A DNA stretch of 57,147 bases from Faecalibacterium sp. (GCA_022652735.1 JALCRP010000013.1:1-57147), one strand, 5' to 3'. Shown: positions 40,741 to 49,306, counted from the stretch's first letter. Notes: a model not told the origin generated them from the sequence alone. Numbers and translations: made by a program.

Positions 40741-41604
40741 ATGTTCGGCTATGTCCTGACAAACCCAAAGGCGCTTTCGCCCGAGGCCGCCGAGCGCTAC
40801 CGCGCCAGCTACTGCGGGCTGTGCCGCCGGCTCGGCGCGCGGTACGGCCTTTTGGGCCGCCTGACGCTCAGCTATGATTTAACCTTTCTCGATCTGCTGC
40901 TTTCGAGCCTTTACGAGGAGCCTTCGGCCGGATGCACAGGCTGCCGGCGCTGCCCGGCCCACCCGCTTAAAGCGCAAGGCTACCGCTACTGCGCCGGCCC
41001 GGCCGATTACTGTGCCGATCTCTCGATCGCGCTGCATTATTACAGCGCCGAGGATAAGTGGCATGACGACCGCAGCCTGCCCGCCCGGCTTTTGATGGCG
41101 CTGCTCAAAAAGCGCCTGCCCGGCATCGAGCAGCGCTGGTCGCGGCCGTGCCGCGCCATACAGGCCGAATTGGCCGAGCTGCGCCGCCTTGAGGCCGAAA
41201 ATTGTCAAGACCCGGACGTAACGGCCGCCTGCTTTGGGCGGCTGATGGCCGCGCTGTTTGATTGGAAGCAGGATCGCTGGGCGCCCGAGCTGCGCGCGAT
41301 GGGCATGGCGCTGGGCGAATACATTTATCTGCTGGATGCCGCGGACGATCTGGAAAAGGATCGCAAGCGCGGGGCCTATAACCCCCTGTACCGCTTTAGC
41401 GAAGCCAAAGGCTGGCAAACAACGCTGCGCCAAGGGCTGGAAAGTATCCTTGCGCGGTGCACGGCCGCCTTTCATATTTTGCCCTGCGTCGAGGATGTGG
41501 ACATTCTGCAAAACATTCTGCTTTCCGGGCTGTGGGCGCGCTGGCCTTTCCCTGAGGAGGGCGAAAACCCCGAGAAAGAGGAAAAAAAGCCCGCGCAAGA
41601 TTGA
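40741..41604 (+). CDS. DUF5685 family protein
   Basis: A 287-residue cytoplasmic protein. The N-terminus MFGYVLTNPKALSPE and YCGLCRRLG match what I recall of DUF5685, with more paired cysteines (CTGCRRC, about 65-70) that may hold a metal cluster. An Asp-rich motif LLDAADDLEKDRKRGAYNPL near residue 200 looks like the DDxxD region of isoprenoid-synthase-fold proteins and could bind Mg2+. It follows the zinc-ribbon gene by 40 bases and precedes a J-domain gene by 80. No function is known. The catalytic idea is inference. Confidence 0.78.
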   Translation: MFGYVLTNPKALSPEAAERYRASYCGLCRRLGARYGLLGRLTLSYDLTFLDLLLSSLYEEPSAGCTGCRRCPAHPLKAQGYRYCAGPADYCADLSIALHYYSAEDKWHDDRSLPARLLMALLKKRLPGIEQRWSRPCRAIQAELAELRRLEAENCQDPDVTAACFGRLMAALFDWKQDRWAPELRAMGMALGEYIYLLDAADDLEKDRKRGAYNPLYRFSEAKGWQTTLRQGLESILARCTAAFHILPCVEDVDILQNILLSGLWARWPFPEEGENPEKEEKKPAQD

Positions 41605-41684
41605 TTTTGGCGGCTTTTTTCCGTACAATAGTGGTATCTGTTCAGCCGGGGCGCGCGATCCCGGATCAGTAAGGAAGGAATCGC

Positions 41685-42458
41685 ATGAGAGATCCCTATC
41701 AGGTGCTTGGCATCCAGCGCGGTGCCACAGAAGATGAAATCAAAAAAGCATACCGTGCCCAGTGCAAACGCTGGCACCCCGACCTAAACCCGAACGACCC
41801 TACCGCCGAGGAGCATTTCAAAGAGGTGCAGGAGGCATACGACGCCATCGTCAAGGGCGATACGCAGGCCTCGGCCTACGGCAACCCCTATGCCCAGCGG
41901 CAGGCTAGCCAGCAGGCGCCCTACGGCCAAAACGCCGGCTGGGCCGACGAGGACGACCCGTTTGGCTTCGGCGATCTGTTCGGCAGCGCGTTCGGCGGAT
42001 ACAGCCAGCAGAGCTATGGCAGCAACCCCTATACCGGCCGCCAAACCACGTATACCACCTACCCCGAATCCGATTCGGCTGAGTTGCAGGCCGCACGCAA
42101 CTTTATCGCTTCGCGCCATTATACCGAGGCGCGGCGTGTGCTCGACGGCATCGCACAGCGCGGCGCACGGTGGTATTATTTATCTGCGCTGGCAAGCCAG
42201 GGCCTCGGCCGCGCCATTGACGCGCTGGCCGATGCGCGCCGTGCCTATGAGCTGGAGCCGAACAATATGGAATACCGCAGCCTGTACAGCCAGCTGCAAA
42301 ATCCCTCCGGCGCCTACCGCCAGCAAAGCCGCGGCTACGCCGCGCCGTTCAGCTTTGGGCGGTGGTGTTTCTCGCTGATTTTGCTCAATCTGTTCTGCCA
42401 GTGCTTTTCGGGCGGATGCTGCCGCGGCACTTATTTTGGGCCGGGTTATTATATGTAA
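41685..42458 (+). CDS. J-domain (DnaJ-like) co-chaperone with C-terminal membrane and Cys-rich tail
   Basis: A 257-residue protein. The N-terminal J domain has the HPD motif at residues 31-33. A Gly/Tyr/Gln-rich linker (about 70-125) follows, then a TPR-like region (about 130-200), and a final hydrophobic segment with a Cys-rich end ([11 protein letters not shown]). It lacks the zinc-finger of DnaJ proper, so it is a specialised co-chaperone that presents a client to DnaK, possibly at the membrane. Last gene of the zinc-ribbon group; ATG follows AAGGAAGG. Confidence 0.86.
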   Translation: MRDPYQVLGIQRGATEDEIKKAYRAQCKRWHPDLNPNDPTAEEHFKEVQEAYDAIVKGDTQASAYGNPYAQRQASQQAPYGQNAGWADEDDPFGFGDLFGSAFGGYSQQSYGSNPYTGRQTTYTTYPESDSAELQAARNFIASRHYTEARRVLDGIAQRGARWYYLSALASQGLGRAIDALADARRAYELEPNNMEYRSLYSQLQNPSGAYRQQSRGYAAPFSFGRWCFSLILLNLFCQCFSGGCCRGTYFGPGYYM

Positions 42459-42461
42459 TAC

Positions 42462-42499
42462 AAAAAGCTCCTGCCGGTTTTTTCCGCAGGAGCTTTTTT
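42462..42499. terminator. Two-way terminator
   Basis: Perfect 13-bp stem AAAAAGCTCCTGC / GCAGGAGCTTTTT, T-run on both strands, between the J-domain gene and the minus-strand Nudix gene. Confidence 0.93.
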
Positions 42500-42560
42500 G
42501 CCGGGTTTTGCGCTTTCGGCCGCGGTTTGTGTGCAGATACCGCGCCGGGCAGGCCCGCTT

Positions 42561-43058
42561 TTATAGGTTTTCGTCCGGCAGCGGCAAGGGTCGGCCGTCT
42601 TGCGCGGCATACACCAGCCGATCGCCGTCGTAAACAAACTTCAGCGAGAAAAACGGCGCATCCTGCGCCAGCAGCGCAAGAAAAATGCGGTCGCCCGGCC
42701 AGATGGGCAGCTGTGTTACCTTCTCCTTTGCCACCCAAGCGAGAACCCCCTCCCGGCAGGCATCCGCGTCCAGCAATGTGCCGCGCCAGCCGGTGGCCGT
42801 ATACAAATAAATATACTCCGTCTCCCACGGGGCAGCCACAAAGGTAAGGACGCCGCGGCAGCGGTAATCTGTCAGGGTGACGCCCGTTTCCTCTTGCACC
42901 TCGCGCAGGATGCATTCGTCAGGGCTTTCGTCTTGCTCAAATTTTCCGCCCACGCCGATCCATTTTTCGTGGTTGACGTCCTGCTGCTTTTTTATGCGGT
43001 GCAGCATCAGATACTTTCCATCCTGCTCCAAATAGCAAAGTGTCGTATTCAGGCTCAT
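42561..43058 (-). CDS. Nudix hydrolase, 8-oxo-dGTP diphosphatase-like
   Basis: A 165-residue MutT-like enzyme. The Nudix box is complete: G-x5-E-x7-RE-V-x-EE-x-G from GGKFEQDE through LREVQEETG (residues about 36-58). It hydrolyses nucleoside diphosphates linked to other groups. A C-terminal FFSLKFVYDGDRL segment is like that in MutT/NUDIX proteins of Firmicutes. Start ATG 43058 follows AAAGGGG; an open frame extends 289 codons further but covers the promoter of the divergent gene. Substrate unknown. Confidence 0.9.
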   Translation of the reverse strand: MSLNTTLCYLEQDGKYLMLHRIKKQQDVNHEKWIGVGGKFEQDESPDECILREVQEETGVTLTDYRCRGVLTFVAAPWETEYIYLYTATGWRGTLLDADACREGVLAWVAKEKVTQLPIWPGDRIFLALLAQDAPFFSLKFVYDGDRLVYAAQDGRPLPLPDENL

Positions 43059-43130
43059 GGCGGCAGCCCCTTTCTCTCGGTTTACATGTTTTCTTTTTAT
43101 TTTACACGCCGCCGCACCCGGCCGCAAGGC

Positions 43131-43159
43131 TTGCATTGCACATCCGAATTCACTATACT
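43131..43159 (+). promoter_or_regulatory. Promoter of the plus-strand Nudix gene
   Basis: TTGCAT, 17 bases, TATACT; 40 bases before ATG 43200. Confidence 0.8.
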
Positions 43160-43199
43160 GAAAACAGAAATCTATTTTGAAAACAAAGAAGGTAGTATT

Positions 43200-43697
43200 A
43201 TGGCTGAAATGATAGACCTCTATAATCGCCAGCGCCACCCGCTGAACCAGACGGCCGAGCGCGGTGCGCCGCTTTCCGCTGGATGCTATCGCGTCGTCGT
43301 CACCGGCTGGATCGAGAGCGCAAAAGGCGCCTTTTTGATGGTGCGCCGTAAGGCCGGCCCCGCGGCCAACGATGGCCTGTGGGAAGCGCCGGGCGGCGGC
43401 GTACAGGCCGGCGAAACAAGCCTTGCCGCCGTGCTGCGCGAAGTAAAAGAGGAGCTTGGCATTGAGCCGGACATCAAAACGGTCAAGCTTTTCAGCAGCG
43501 AGCGGCAGGATTCTGCACATGCCTTTTATGATGTGTTTTTGCTGCGCGCCGATACCAAGCTCGACGAATTGACCGTGAACGCGGACGAGCTGGCCGAGGC
43601 CCGCTGGATGATGCCGGCCGACATCGACGAGCTTTCGCGCGCCGGCCTGCTTAGCCCTTATATGCGCTATTATGAGGACGTTGTGTATCCCAACTGA
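43200..43697 (+). CDS. Nudix hydrolase
   Basis: A 165-residue Nudix protein, in divergent arrangement with the gene above and the same length, though the sequences differ. The box is GGGVQAGETSLAAVLREV, then KEELG. An N-terminal segment (about 1-25) precedes the fold. ATG 43200 follows GAAGG. Target nucleotide cannot be told from sequence. Confidence 0.88.
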   Translation: MAEMIDLYNRQRHPLNQTAERGAPLSAGCYRVVVTGWIESAKGAFLMVRRKAGPAANDGLWEAPGGGVQAGETSLAAVLREVKEELGIEPDIKTVKLFSSERQDSAHAFYDVFLLRADTKLDELTVNADELAEARWMMPADIDELSRAGLLSPYMRYYEDVVYPN

Positions 43698-43742
43698 CCG
43701 AAAAAGGCTGCCGCAAAACGGTGTGCCCGGAAAAACAGATCT

Positions 43743-43790
43743 AAAAACCGCCCCGAACCTGCGTTTTGCGCCGATTCGGGACGGTTTTTT
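43743..43790. terminator. Two-way terminator
   Basis: AAAAACCG-C-CCCGAA (43743-43757) pairs with TTCGGG-A-CGGTTTTTT (43775-43790). It lies between the Nudix gene and the CPBP gene. Confidence 0.85.
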
Positions 43791-43884
43791 GTATATTATG
43801 AATTTTGGGGTAGGGCAACCGCCCGCGCGGCGGCTTCCCGCCGGGCGGATGGCAAACCTACAGGCCCCTGCCGCCCACGGCCGT

Positions 43885-44883
43885 TTACGCGATCGCCGCG
43901 GCCAGCACCGCCGCCGCCAGCACAAGAACCACCGCCGCCACGCAGAACACGGTATACAGGATCATGCCGGGGTTCGCCATCGCGGTACAAAAGCCGTGCT
44001 CAAGCTGCTTTTCCGGCGCAAAGGTAATCTGGCCGCGCTTTGTTTTGACGATCAGCACCACGACGCCGCATATCACAAGCGCCAGCAGCGCCACAACATA
44101 AATCCCGAGCGCCACGCCGCCTGCGGCCGCCGCGTTCACGGCAATCACGCTGCCGCACAAGTTGATTATCATGTGCAGCCCAATGGTATACACCACTTTG
44201 CCCGTGCGCAGGTATACATACGCCAGCACTGCGCCGATGGCAAACGCATAAAAGAACTGATACAGGTTCATATGGAACATGCCGAAGCACAGCCCGCTCA
44301 TCAAAACCGCCAGCGCGCCGCCAAAGCGGGCGATACGGTCTATCAAAAGCTTACGGAAAATCGTTTCTTCCACGATCGGCGCAAGAATGACCATGACCAA
44401 AACCGAAAAGATGCTCGTCTGCGAAGTATAAGCGCCCAGCGGGTTTTGCGCCTGCCCGCCGCTTAAAAGCATCGAAAGCCCCGTGCCGATCAGGTTGCCG
44501 GCCCACATGGCCGCCATGCACACGCTAAATGCGCCCGCAAGACCCGCAAAGCCAAACGTATGCTGTGCCGGTGCCTGCGCCGGCATTTTCCGCAGAATCA
44601 GCACCGTGATTGGGAAAGCGACGAGATAGATCGGCGCAAAGGTCATCACCCACAAATACCAGCTTGTTTGCTGCAAAGCGGGCACTACCATCATCACAGC
44701 CCCCAAGAGAATCTGAATTATCGTCGTGACGCCGGCAAGCGCCAGCAGCGCGAACCCAATGCGGGAATATGCCTTTTTTGCCTGTGCTTTCTGCTCCGCC
44801 GGGGTTTGCCCGGTAAGGCTGCCGCCGTTTTGCTGCGCTTGTGCCGCAGGGGCAGCCGCCTGAATCCCTGTTATTTCTTCCAT
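43885..44883 (-). CDS. CPBP family intramembrane metalloprotease
   Basis: A 332-residue CAAX-protease/bacteriocin-processing-type protein with about eight membrane helices. Motif 1 is EETIFR (E172, E173, R177), motif 2 is FGMFH (H204), and a later asparagine-bearing helix completes the active site. An N-terminal Gln/Ala-rich hydrophilic segment (1-35) precedes the first helix. Upstream is a GC-rich hairpin in its own leader (44916-44942). Role unknown; family members process peptides or act in stress. ATG follows AAGGAG. Confidence 0.9.
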   Translation of the reverse strand: MEEITGIQAAAPAAQAQQNGGSLTGQTPAEQKAQAKKAYSRIGFALLALAGVTTIIQILLGAVMMVVPALQQTSWYLWVMTFAPIYLVAFPITVLILRKMPAQAPAQHTFGFAGLAGAFSVCMAAMWAGNLIGTGLSMLLSGGQAQNPLGAYTSQTSIFSVLVMVILAPIVEETIFRKLLIDRIARFGGALAVLMSGLCFGMFHMNLYQFFYAFAIGAVLAYVYLRTGKVVYTIGLHMIINLCGSVIAVNAAAAGGVALGIYVVALLALVICGVVVLIVKTKRGQITFAPEKQLEHGFCTAMANPGMILYTVFCVAAVVLVLAAAVLAAAIA

Positions 44884-45067
44884 GATACGCTCCTTTTCCT
44901 CTTAGGCCGCCGCGCACAGGCACCGTTCTGCCGGTGCCCTGTAAAAAGCGGCATTGCTTTCGCCAAATGTTCTTCTTATGCCATCCTATGCCAAAAATAC
45001 GATTTTATCTGCGGTTTTGTTTCATTTGTGGGCCGCGCCCGAAAGTTTCGCCGCTGCTTTTCGGCGT

Positions 45068-45757
45068 TTATTCGCCGATTGGCACCCGCCACAGCATCAC
45101 CGTGCCCGCCACGGTACAGGCTACCGCGCCCACCGGCAGCATCGTCGGCAGTACCGCCAGCAGCTGCGTAAGCGAAGGCTCCATTGCCTCCGTGTTCAAA
45201 AACTGCGGCCCAAAGCAGAACAGCATAAAGCAGCCGTATAATACCCAAAAACCGATGCGCCCAAAGCGCAGCAGTATGCCGCCCGCCAGTATCCCCATCG
45301 CCACCGGCACATAAATGGCCGCGGCCCAGCCCCACAGCGGAAACGCCGCAAGGATGTTTTCCGCGCCCGGCGCCCCGAACAGCGCCGTCCAAAGCGCCTG
45401 CAGGCCCGCCGCCAGCAAAACCATCTCCACCGCGTTTGCGAAAGAGAGTACCACGCCCGAAAGCATCATCTGCCGCCGCGTCGCGCTCATGTGCAGCCCC
45501 ATACGGAACTCGTTGGAAAAGCGGCCCGCCGCCTGCAAAAGGTTCATCAGCGCGGCGCAGGCAAGCGCAAAAAGGGTGGGCAGCCCTAAGCCAAGCACCG
45601 TTTCTTCGTGTGAAAACGCATAGATCACCAGCATGATAACCTGCATGACCGCGTAAACCGCGAGCACGATGGCCGGCCCCTGCCAAAAATCCTGCCGCTG
45701 CAAAGCAAAGCTGCCTTGCAAAAAGCCGGGCAGGCCTGTTCTTTTTGTCTGGTTCAC
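45068..45757 (-). CDS. Membrane protein, probable ABC permease subunit
   Basis: A 229-residue protein with about six helices and no recognised family. It is last in a GntR-ATPase-permease-permease operon. The start is a GTG overlapping the stop of the preceding gene by four bases (GTGA), so translation is coupled. A hydrophilic loop with FSNEFRMGLHMSATRRQMM near residue 85 resembles the coupling-helix loop of ABC-2-type permeases that bind the ATPase. Confidence 0.72.
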   Translation of the reverse strand: MNQTKRTGLPGFLQGSFALQRQDFWQGPAIVLAVYAVMQVIMLVIYAFSHEETVLGLGLPTLFALACAALMNLLQAAGRFSNEFRMGLHMSATRRQMMLSGVVLSFANAVEMVLLAAGLQALWTALFGAPGAENILAAFPLWGWAAAIYVPVAMGILAGGILLRFGRIGFWVLYGCFMLFCFGPQFLNTEAMEPSLTQLLAVLPTMLPVGAVACTVAGTVMLWRVPIGE

Positions 45758-46404
45758 AGGCAATACACCGCCTTTCGATACTGCCGGCTTACAAAGTAGG
45801 CCAGCACCGCGCCCAGCAAAAGCAGCGCGGCCACAATCCAAATATAGAGCGGCTGTGCCAAGTTCAGCACAAAGCTCGTGCCGTTATCGTCGGCCATCAG
45901 CGCAAAGCACAGGCCGAACGCGCCGCCCATAACGGCGATCAACAGCATTATCATCCAAAACGAGCGCTTTTTGCTGTCCATGATATTGCCCAGCAAAAAG
46001 CCAAGCTGCACGATGGCAAACCCGCCCGCCAGCAGCAAAAGCGCCGTGCCCGGCCCGATGGCCGCCGTGGACAGTTCCGGCACACCCGCCGCGCCAAGCT
46101 CGACGAGCTTCGCCAGCAGGATCATCCCCGCCAAAAGGGCGGTATAGCTGATTTCCGCCGCGCCAAAACAGGCCATGCGCTTTGCCCCGAACCCGATCGC
46201 CAAATTGAGAAAACTGCGTGCCGTAATGCCAAAGCAGAACGGAAACAGCATTACGAACAAAGGGTACATGCTGACATACGTGCCAAATAGGTTGCTGCCG
46301 CTGTTTGTCAGCCGCAGCCCCACGATCAGCACCAGCGTCGCCGCCACGCTTACGCCCAGATACTCCAAAAGATAGCGGCTGTAAAACCGAAGCTCTTTTT
46401 TCAT
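45754..46404 (-). CDS. Membrane protein, probable ABC permease subunit
   Basis: A 216-residue protein with about six helices, similar in size and topology to the next gene; both are probably the two permease halves of the exporter. ATG 46404 is just after the ATPase stop (46409). The start is set by GGAGG and TAAGG upstream. A longer open frame adding 16 residues overlaps the ATPase gene and is not used. Confidence 0.72.
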   Translation of the reverse strand: MKKELRFYSRYLLEYLGVSVAATLVLIVGLRLTNSGSNLFGTYVSMYPLFVMLFPFCFGITARSFLNLAIGFGAKRMACFGAAEISYTALLAGMILLAKLVELGAAGVPELSTAAIGPGTALLLLAGGFAIVQLGFLLGNIMDSKKRSFWMIMLLIAVMGGAFGLCFALMADDNGTSFVLNLAQPLYIWIVAALLLLGAVLAYFVSRQYRKAVYCL

Positions 46405-46408
46405 GGCC

Positions 46409-47329
46409 TTACGCCTCCGCGTCGCCGTGGCCGCACAGCGCCACAAATACATTTTGCAGGTTCATCGGCTCGACGGAAAGTGTCGCATCCGCCGCCAGCG
46501 CAGCAAAGGTATCGGCGCTGCCGCGCACGGCCACCATCTTGTGCCGCCCCAGCATCTGCGTTTCCAGTGCTTCGCCGCCCGCGGCGCGGATGGCTTCGTC
46601 CAGCGCGTCGTCCGGGCCGGAGACATAGCGAAATTCATCCACAAGCTCCTCGGTGGGGCGGTCGGCGATGATGTGCCCTTCATCGAGCACGATGACGCGC
46701 TCGAACACTTTGGCGGCCTCCTCGATGATGTGGGTAGAAAGCACAAAAGTGCGATTTGTGCGGGCGTAATCGTCGAGCAGCAGGCGATAGAACTGCTCGC
46801 GTGCAACCACATCCAGCCCAGCCACCGGCTCATCCAAAATCGTGATAGGCGCACAGCTTGCCAGCGCGATCACGATCGTCACCATGCTCATCTGCCCTTT
46901 CGACAACTTAAAAATCGCCTTTTTCTGCATATCCTTCATGCCGAACTTTTCGATCAGGCGCGCCGCATACGCGGCATCCCATGCAGGATAAAACACCTTG
47001 GCGGCCTCGAGATAGTTTTTCACTTTCAGGCTGTTTTGGCCGCGGACGGGGCTTGCGCCCGAAAGCTCGCGCGAAAAGCAGATGCAATCCAGCGCAGCAC
47101 GGTTTTCCCACACGGGGCTGCCGCCGTATGTCACTTCGCCGCCGTCCTTCGTGTTTTGGCCCGTCAGGATGCCCAGCAGCGTAGTTTTGCCCGCGCCGTT
47201 GCGTCCGATCAGGCCATAAATACAGCCCGGTTCGATCGTTAGGTTCAAATTATCCAGCACTTTCTGGGTGCCGTAACGTTTCGATACGTTTTTCGCGCAA
47301 AGCTGCGCGTTTTGTTTTATTTCGCTCAT
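46409..47329 (-). CDS. ABC transporter ATP-binding protein
   Basis: A 306-residue ATPase. Walker A is GRNGAGKTT (residues 42-50), the signature is LSKGQMS, Walker B is ITILDEPVAGLD, and a His follows. It is close to the YtrB/CcmA group. ATG overlaps the GntR gene stop by four bases (ATGA). The C-terminal 90 residues are beyond the core and may bind regulators. It powers the two membrane proteins downstream; the cargo is not known. Confidence 0.93.
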   Translation of the reverse strand: MSEIKQNAQLCAKNVSKRYGTQKVLDNLNLTIEPGCIYGLIGRNGAGKTTLLGILTGQNTKDGGEVTYGGSPVWENRAALDCICFSRELSGASPVRGQNSLKVKNYLEAAKVFYPAWDAAYAARLIEKFGMKDMQKKAIFKLSKGQMSMVTIVIALASCAPITILDEPVAGLDVVAREQFYRLLLDDYARTNRTFVLSTHIIEEAAKVFERVIVLDEGHIIADRPTEELVDEFRYVSGPDDALDEAIRAAGGEALETQMLGRHKMVAVRGSADTFAALAADATLSVEPMNLQNVFVALCGHGDAEA

Positions 47330-47706
47330 TGTAAGCCCTCCTCATCCGCTTTCTGCGCCAGCAGCGCCAGCAGCTGTGCTTTCGTCAGCCCAAGGCGTTT
47401 TGCCTCGCGCAATACCGTTTGCATTGCCTGTGTCACAAATTCCTCCCGCCGTTTTTGGCGCAGGGCCTCGGTGGCGCCGGGCGCCACAAACATGCCGATG
47501 CCGCGCTTTTTATAAAGCAGGCCGTCCTCCGCAAGGCGGTTCACACCTTTGCCCGCCGTAGCGGGGTTGATGCCAAATACATGCGCCAACTCGTTGGTGC
47601 TGGGGATTTGGTCGTCCTCGTGATACTCGCCGTTCAGGATGCCGTCCTCGATCAACTGCATGATCTGTTTATAGATCATGCTTTGGTCGTTCAGTGTCCC
47701 ATTCAA
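47326..47706 (-). CDS. GntR family transcriptional regulator (YtrA-type)
   Basis: A 126-residue protein with an N-terminal winged helix (QIPSTNELAHVFGINPATAGKG region) and a short C-terminal helical part without the large effector domain, which is the YtrA form. The start is TTG at 47706 with AAAGGAG six bases before it; a 50-codon upstream frame crosses the promoter. It leads the operon and most likely represses it, as YtrA does for ytrABCDEF. Confidence 0.88.
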   Translation of the reverse strand: MNGTLNDQSMIYKQIMQLIEDGILNGEYHEDDQIPSTNELAHVFGINPATAGKGVNRLAEDGLLYKKRGIGMFVAPGATEALRQKRREEFVTQAMQTVLREAKRLGLTKAQLLALLAQKADEEGLQ

Positions 47707-47815
47707 GTGCTGCTCCTTTCCGCAAGGCTGCCAGGTTTTGGTTTTTTTGTGCCGCATGCATCGCAGTTCTTTCCGCCCGGTTCGTTGCCTCACTGGTTCA
47801 TTACTTGTGTGACTA

Positions 47816-47843
47816 ACTATAGCACTGCTTTGGCATCTGTCAA
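47816..47843 (-). promoter_or_regulatory. Promoter of the GntR-ABC operon
   Basis: On the minus strand TTGACA, 16 bases, TATAGT. The downstream region (47770-47815) is A/T-rich with GTTAGTCAC-type repeats and probably includes the GntR operator, but I cannot define it. Confidence 0.8.
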
Positions 47844-47886
47844 GAGATTTCAGCAAACTTTTTCCTTTTCTTGCGTTTGCCGGATG

Positions 47887-47895
47887 TGCTATACT
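47887..47895 (+). promoter_or_regulatory. Extended -10 promoter of the leader/pentapeptide operon
   Basis: TGCTATACT (TGn + TATACT) 49 bases before the leader ATG. The -35 (TTTCTT) is weak. Confidence 0.6.
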
Positions 47896-47943
47896 GATTA
47901 TAAAATTTGTTTTTCCGCATACTTGAGAAAGGATGATTCCGAT

Positions 47944-48006
47944 ATGACAACCGCCACTCTCAAAGCTTTAACGCCGCGCAAGGCCAATTCTATCGTCCGC
48001 GTATGA
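47944..48006 (+). CDS. 20-codon leader peptide overlapping the next gene
   Basis: ATG, with AAAGGATG upstream, opens a 20-residue frame ending in TGA that overlaps the ATG of the next gene (ATGA at 48003-48006). The peptide is basic and hydrophilic (three Lys/Arg in its C-terminal half, KANSIVRV end). No run of one amino acid suggests attenuation. It fits a coupled leader, but a chance ORF cannot be excluded. Confidence 0.55.
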   Translation: MTTATLKALTPRKANSIVRV

Positions 48007-48671
48007 GCACAACGCAAAAACCCACGCCGCCGCTGCTGCCCGAAGCGCCGGAGCTTTTGGAGGGCGCCGAAGCGGGCCAGCGGTTGTATGCGCTGGCTTC
48101 GCAGGGCGAAACCGCGGCACAAATGCATCTGAAAGGCGCCGATCTTTCTGCCGAGCAGCTGCCGGAAATATCATTTTCGCATTGCATTTTGGAAGGCTGC
48201 CGCTTTGCCGGCACAAGCCTGCAAAAGGCGTCTTTTACCGATTGTGCGCTGCGCAGCTGCGATTTTTCCGGGGCCGATGTAACGGATGCCTATTTTTCGC
48301 GGTGTACCGTTTCGGGCTGCAAGCTGCTGGGCGCAAACTTAAACGGCGCTATGCTACACAGCGCCGTTTTTACCGACAGCAACCTGCGCCTGACGTGTTT
48401 TGAGGGCGCCGGGCTGGAGCGCGTACATTTTGTGCGCTGTACGATGGCCGGCGTCCTGCTTTCGGGCATGAAGCTGAAAGCCCCCGCCTTTGTGGAATGT
48501 GATCTTTCCGGGGCGTGTTTTACGGGCACCCTGCTGCGCGGGGTCGATCTGCGCGGCTGTACGCTGACGGAGGCTTCCGCCGGGGAGCAGCTGCGGGAGT
48601 TTCGCGGCGCAATCGTAGATGTAGAGGGTGCCGTTGCGCTGGCAAAGCTGCTTGGCGTCGAGATCCGCTGA
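48003..48671 (+). CDS. Pentapeptide-repeat protein
   Basis: A 222-residue protein with repeats of the A(D/N)LxG form (such as ADLSAEQ, GANLNGAM, CDFSGADV) over residues 35-190, forming a right-handed quadrilateral beta-helix. It has no signal. Its ATG overlaps the leader peptide stop. Some pentapeptide proteins protect gyrase from quinolones (Qnr/MfpA); without the family-specific loops I cannot call that here. Function unknown. Confidence 0.88.
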   Translation: MSTTQKPTPPLLPEAPELLEGAEAGQRLYALASQGETAAQMHLKGADLSAEQLPEISFSHCILEGCRFAGTSLQKASFTDCALRSCDFSGADVTDAYFSRCTVSGCKLLGANLNGAMLHSAVFTDSNLRLTCFEGAGLERVHFVRCTMAGVLLSGMKLKAPAFVECDLSGACFTGTLLRGVDLRGCTLTEASAGEQLREFRGAIVDVEGAVALAKLLGVEIR

Positions 48672-48717
48672 CTGCACCGCCGAAGTGTACTTTTGCCCCG
48701 CAAGAAAGGATTGTTGT

Positions 48718-49212
48718 ATGAAACCTGAATATAAGCTGGTCGCCAAGGCGAAATATGTCCAGATCGTGGCCACGCTGGCGGACGAGATCTGGCGCGAATG
48801 CTATGCCCGCCGCCTGACGAAAAAGCAACTGGATGCCGCGCTGGAAGCGCAGCAAAGCGTCGAGGCCATCTCGGACGAACTGGACGAGGATTATAATTAT
48901 TTTCTCGTGATGCTGGCGGGCAAGCCCGTTGGCTATTATGCGTGGCAGATGCAGGGCGGCATCTTGTTTTTGCAGCATTTATACCTGAAGCCCGAAGCAC
49001 GCGGCCGCGGTATCGGCCGCGATATTCTGCAAAGCTGCGAGCGCTTGGCCCGTGCCGACGGCAAAACCGCCGTGGCCCTCATCGCCCACCAAAGAAACCT
49101 CGAAACGCTCGGCTTTTTCAAGGGCGGCGGCTATCGCCCGCTTCGCCCCGTGCAGCAAAACCTTGCCGCGGGCGTCGTGTGGGATGCGTTTTGGATGGAA
49201 AAGCGCCTGTAA
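48718..49212 (+). CDS. GNAT family N-acetyltransferase
   Basis: A 164-residue protein. The acetyl-CoA pyrophosphate loop is RGRGIGRDIL (about residue 100) after LYLKPEA, the GNAT motif A. The C-terminal part has HQRNLETLGFFKGGGY, motif B. Start ATG 48718 follows AAAGGA. It acetylates an unknown amine. It lies 47 bases after the pentapeptide gene and could share its transcript. Confidence 0.9.
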   Translation: MKPEYKLVAKAKYVQIVATLADEIWRECYARRLTKKQLDAALEAQQSVEAISDELDEDYNYFLVMLAGKPVGYYAWQMQGGILFLQHLYLKPEARGRGIGRDILQSCERLARADGKTAVALIAHQRNLETLGFFKGGGYRPLRPVQQNLAAGVVWDAFWMEKRL

Positions 49213-49242
49213 AAGCCCGCCCTGCCTTTGCTGCGGGAACGG

Positions 49243-49271
49243 TTGCGTTTTCGGCGGCAAAGAGATATAGT
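49243..49271 (+). promoter_or_regulatory. Promoter of the YerC-like gene
   Basis: TTGCGT, 17 bases, TATAGT; 61 bases before ATG 49333. The 120-base gap after the GNAT gene holds this promoter and the palindrome at 49288. Confidence 0.7.
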
Positions 49272-49287
49272 TATGTAGAGTGGTAAA

Positions 49288-49306
49288 GCATGCGCGCTGC
49301 GCATGC
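49288..49306. promoter_or_regulatory. Palindrome, possible YerC operator
   Basis: GCATGCGC-GCT-GCGCATGC, an 8-bp inverted repeat between the -10 and the Shine-Dalgarno, where a TrpR-like protein could bind. Role is inferred from place. Confidence 0.5.

Noticed and set aside
44916-44942. Hairpin ACAGG-CACCG / CGGTG-CCCTGT as a terminator of the ABC operon
   Set aside because: There is no T-run after it on the minus strand; it has a bulge and lies in the leader of the CPBP gene.
48003-48671. Qnr-type quinolone resistance protein
   Set aside because: Repeat pattern alone is not specific, and I see no family loops that mark Qnr.
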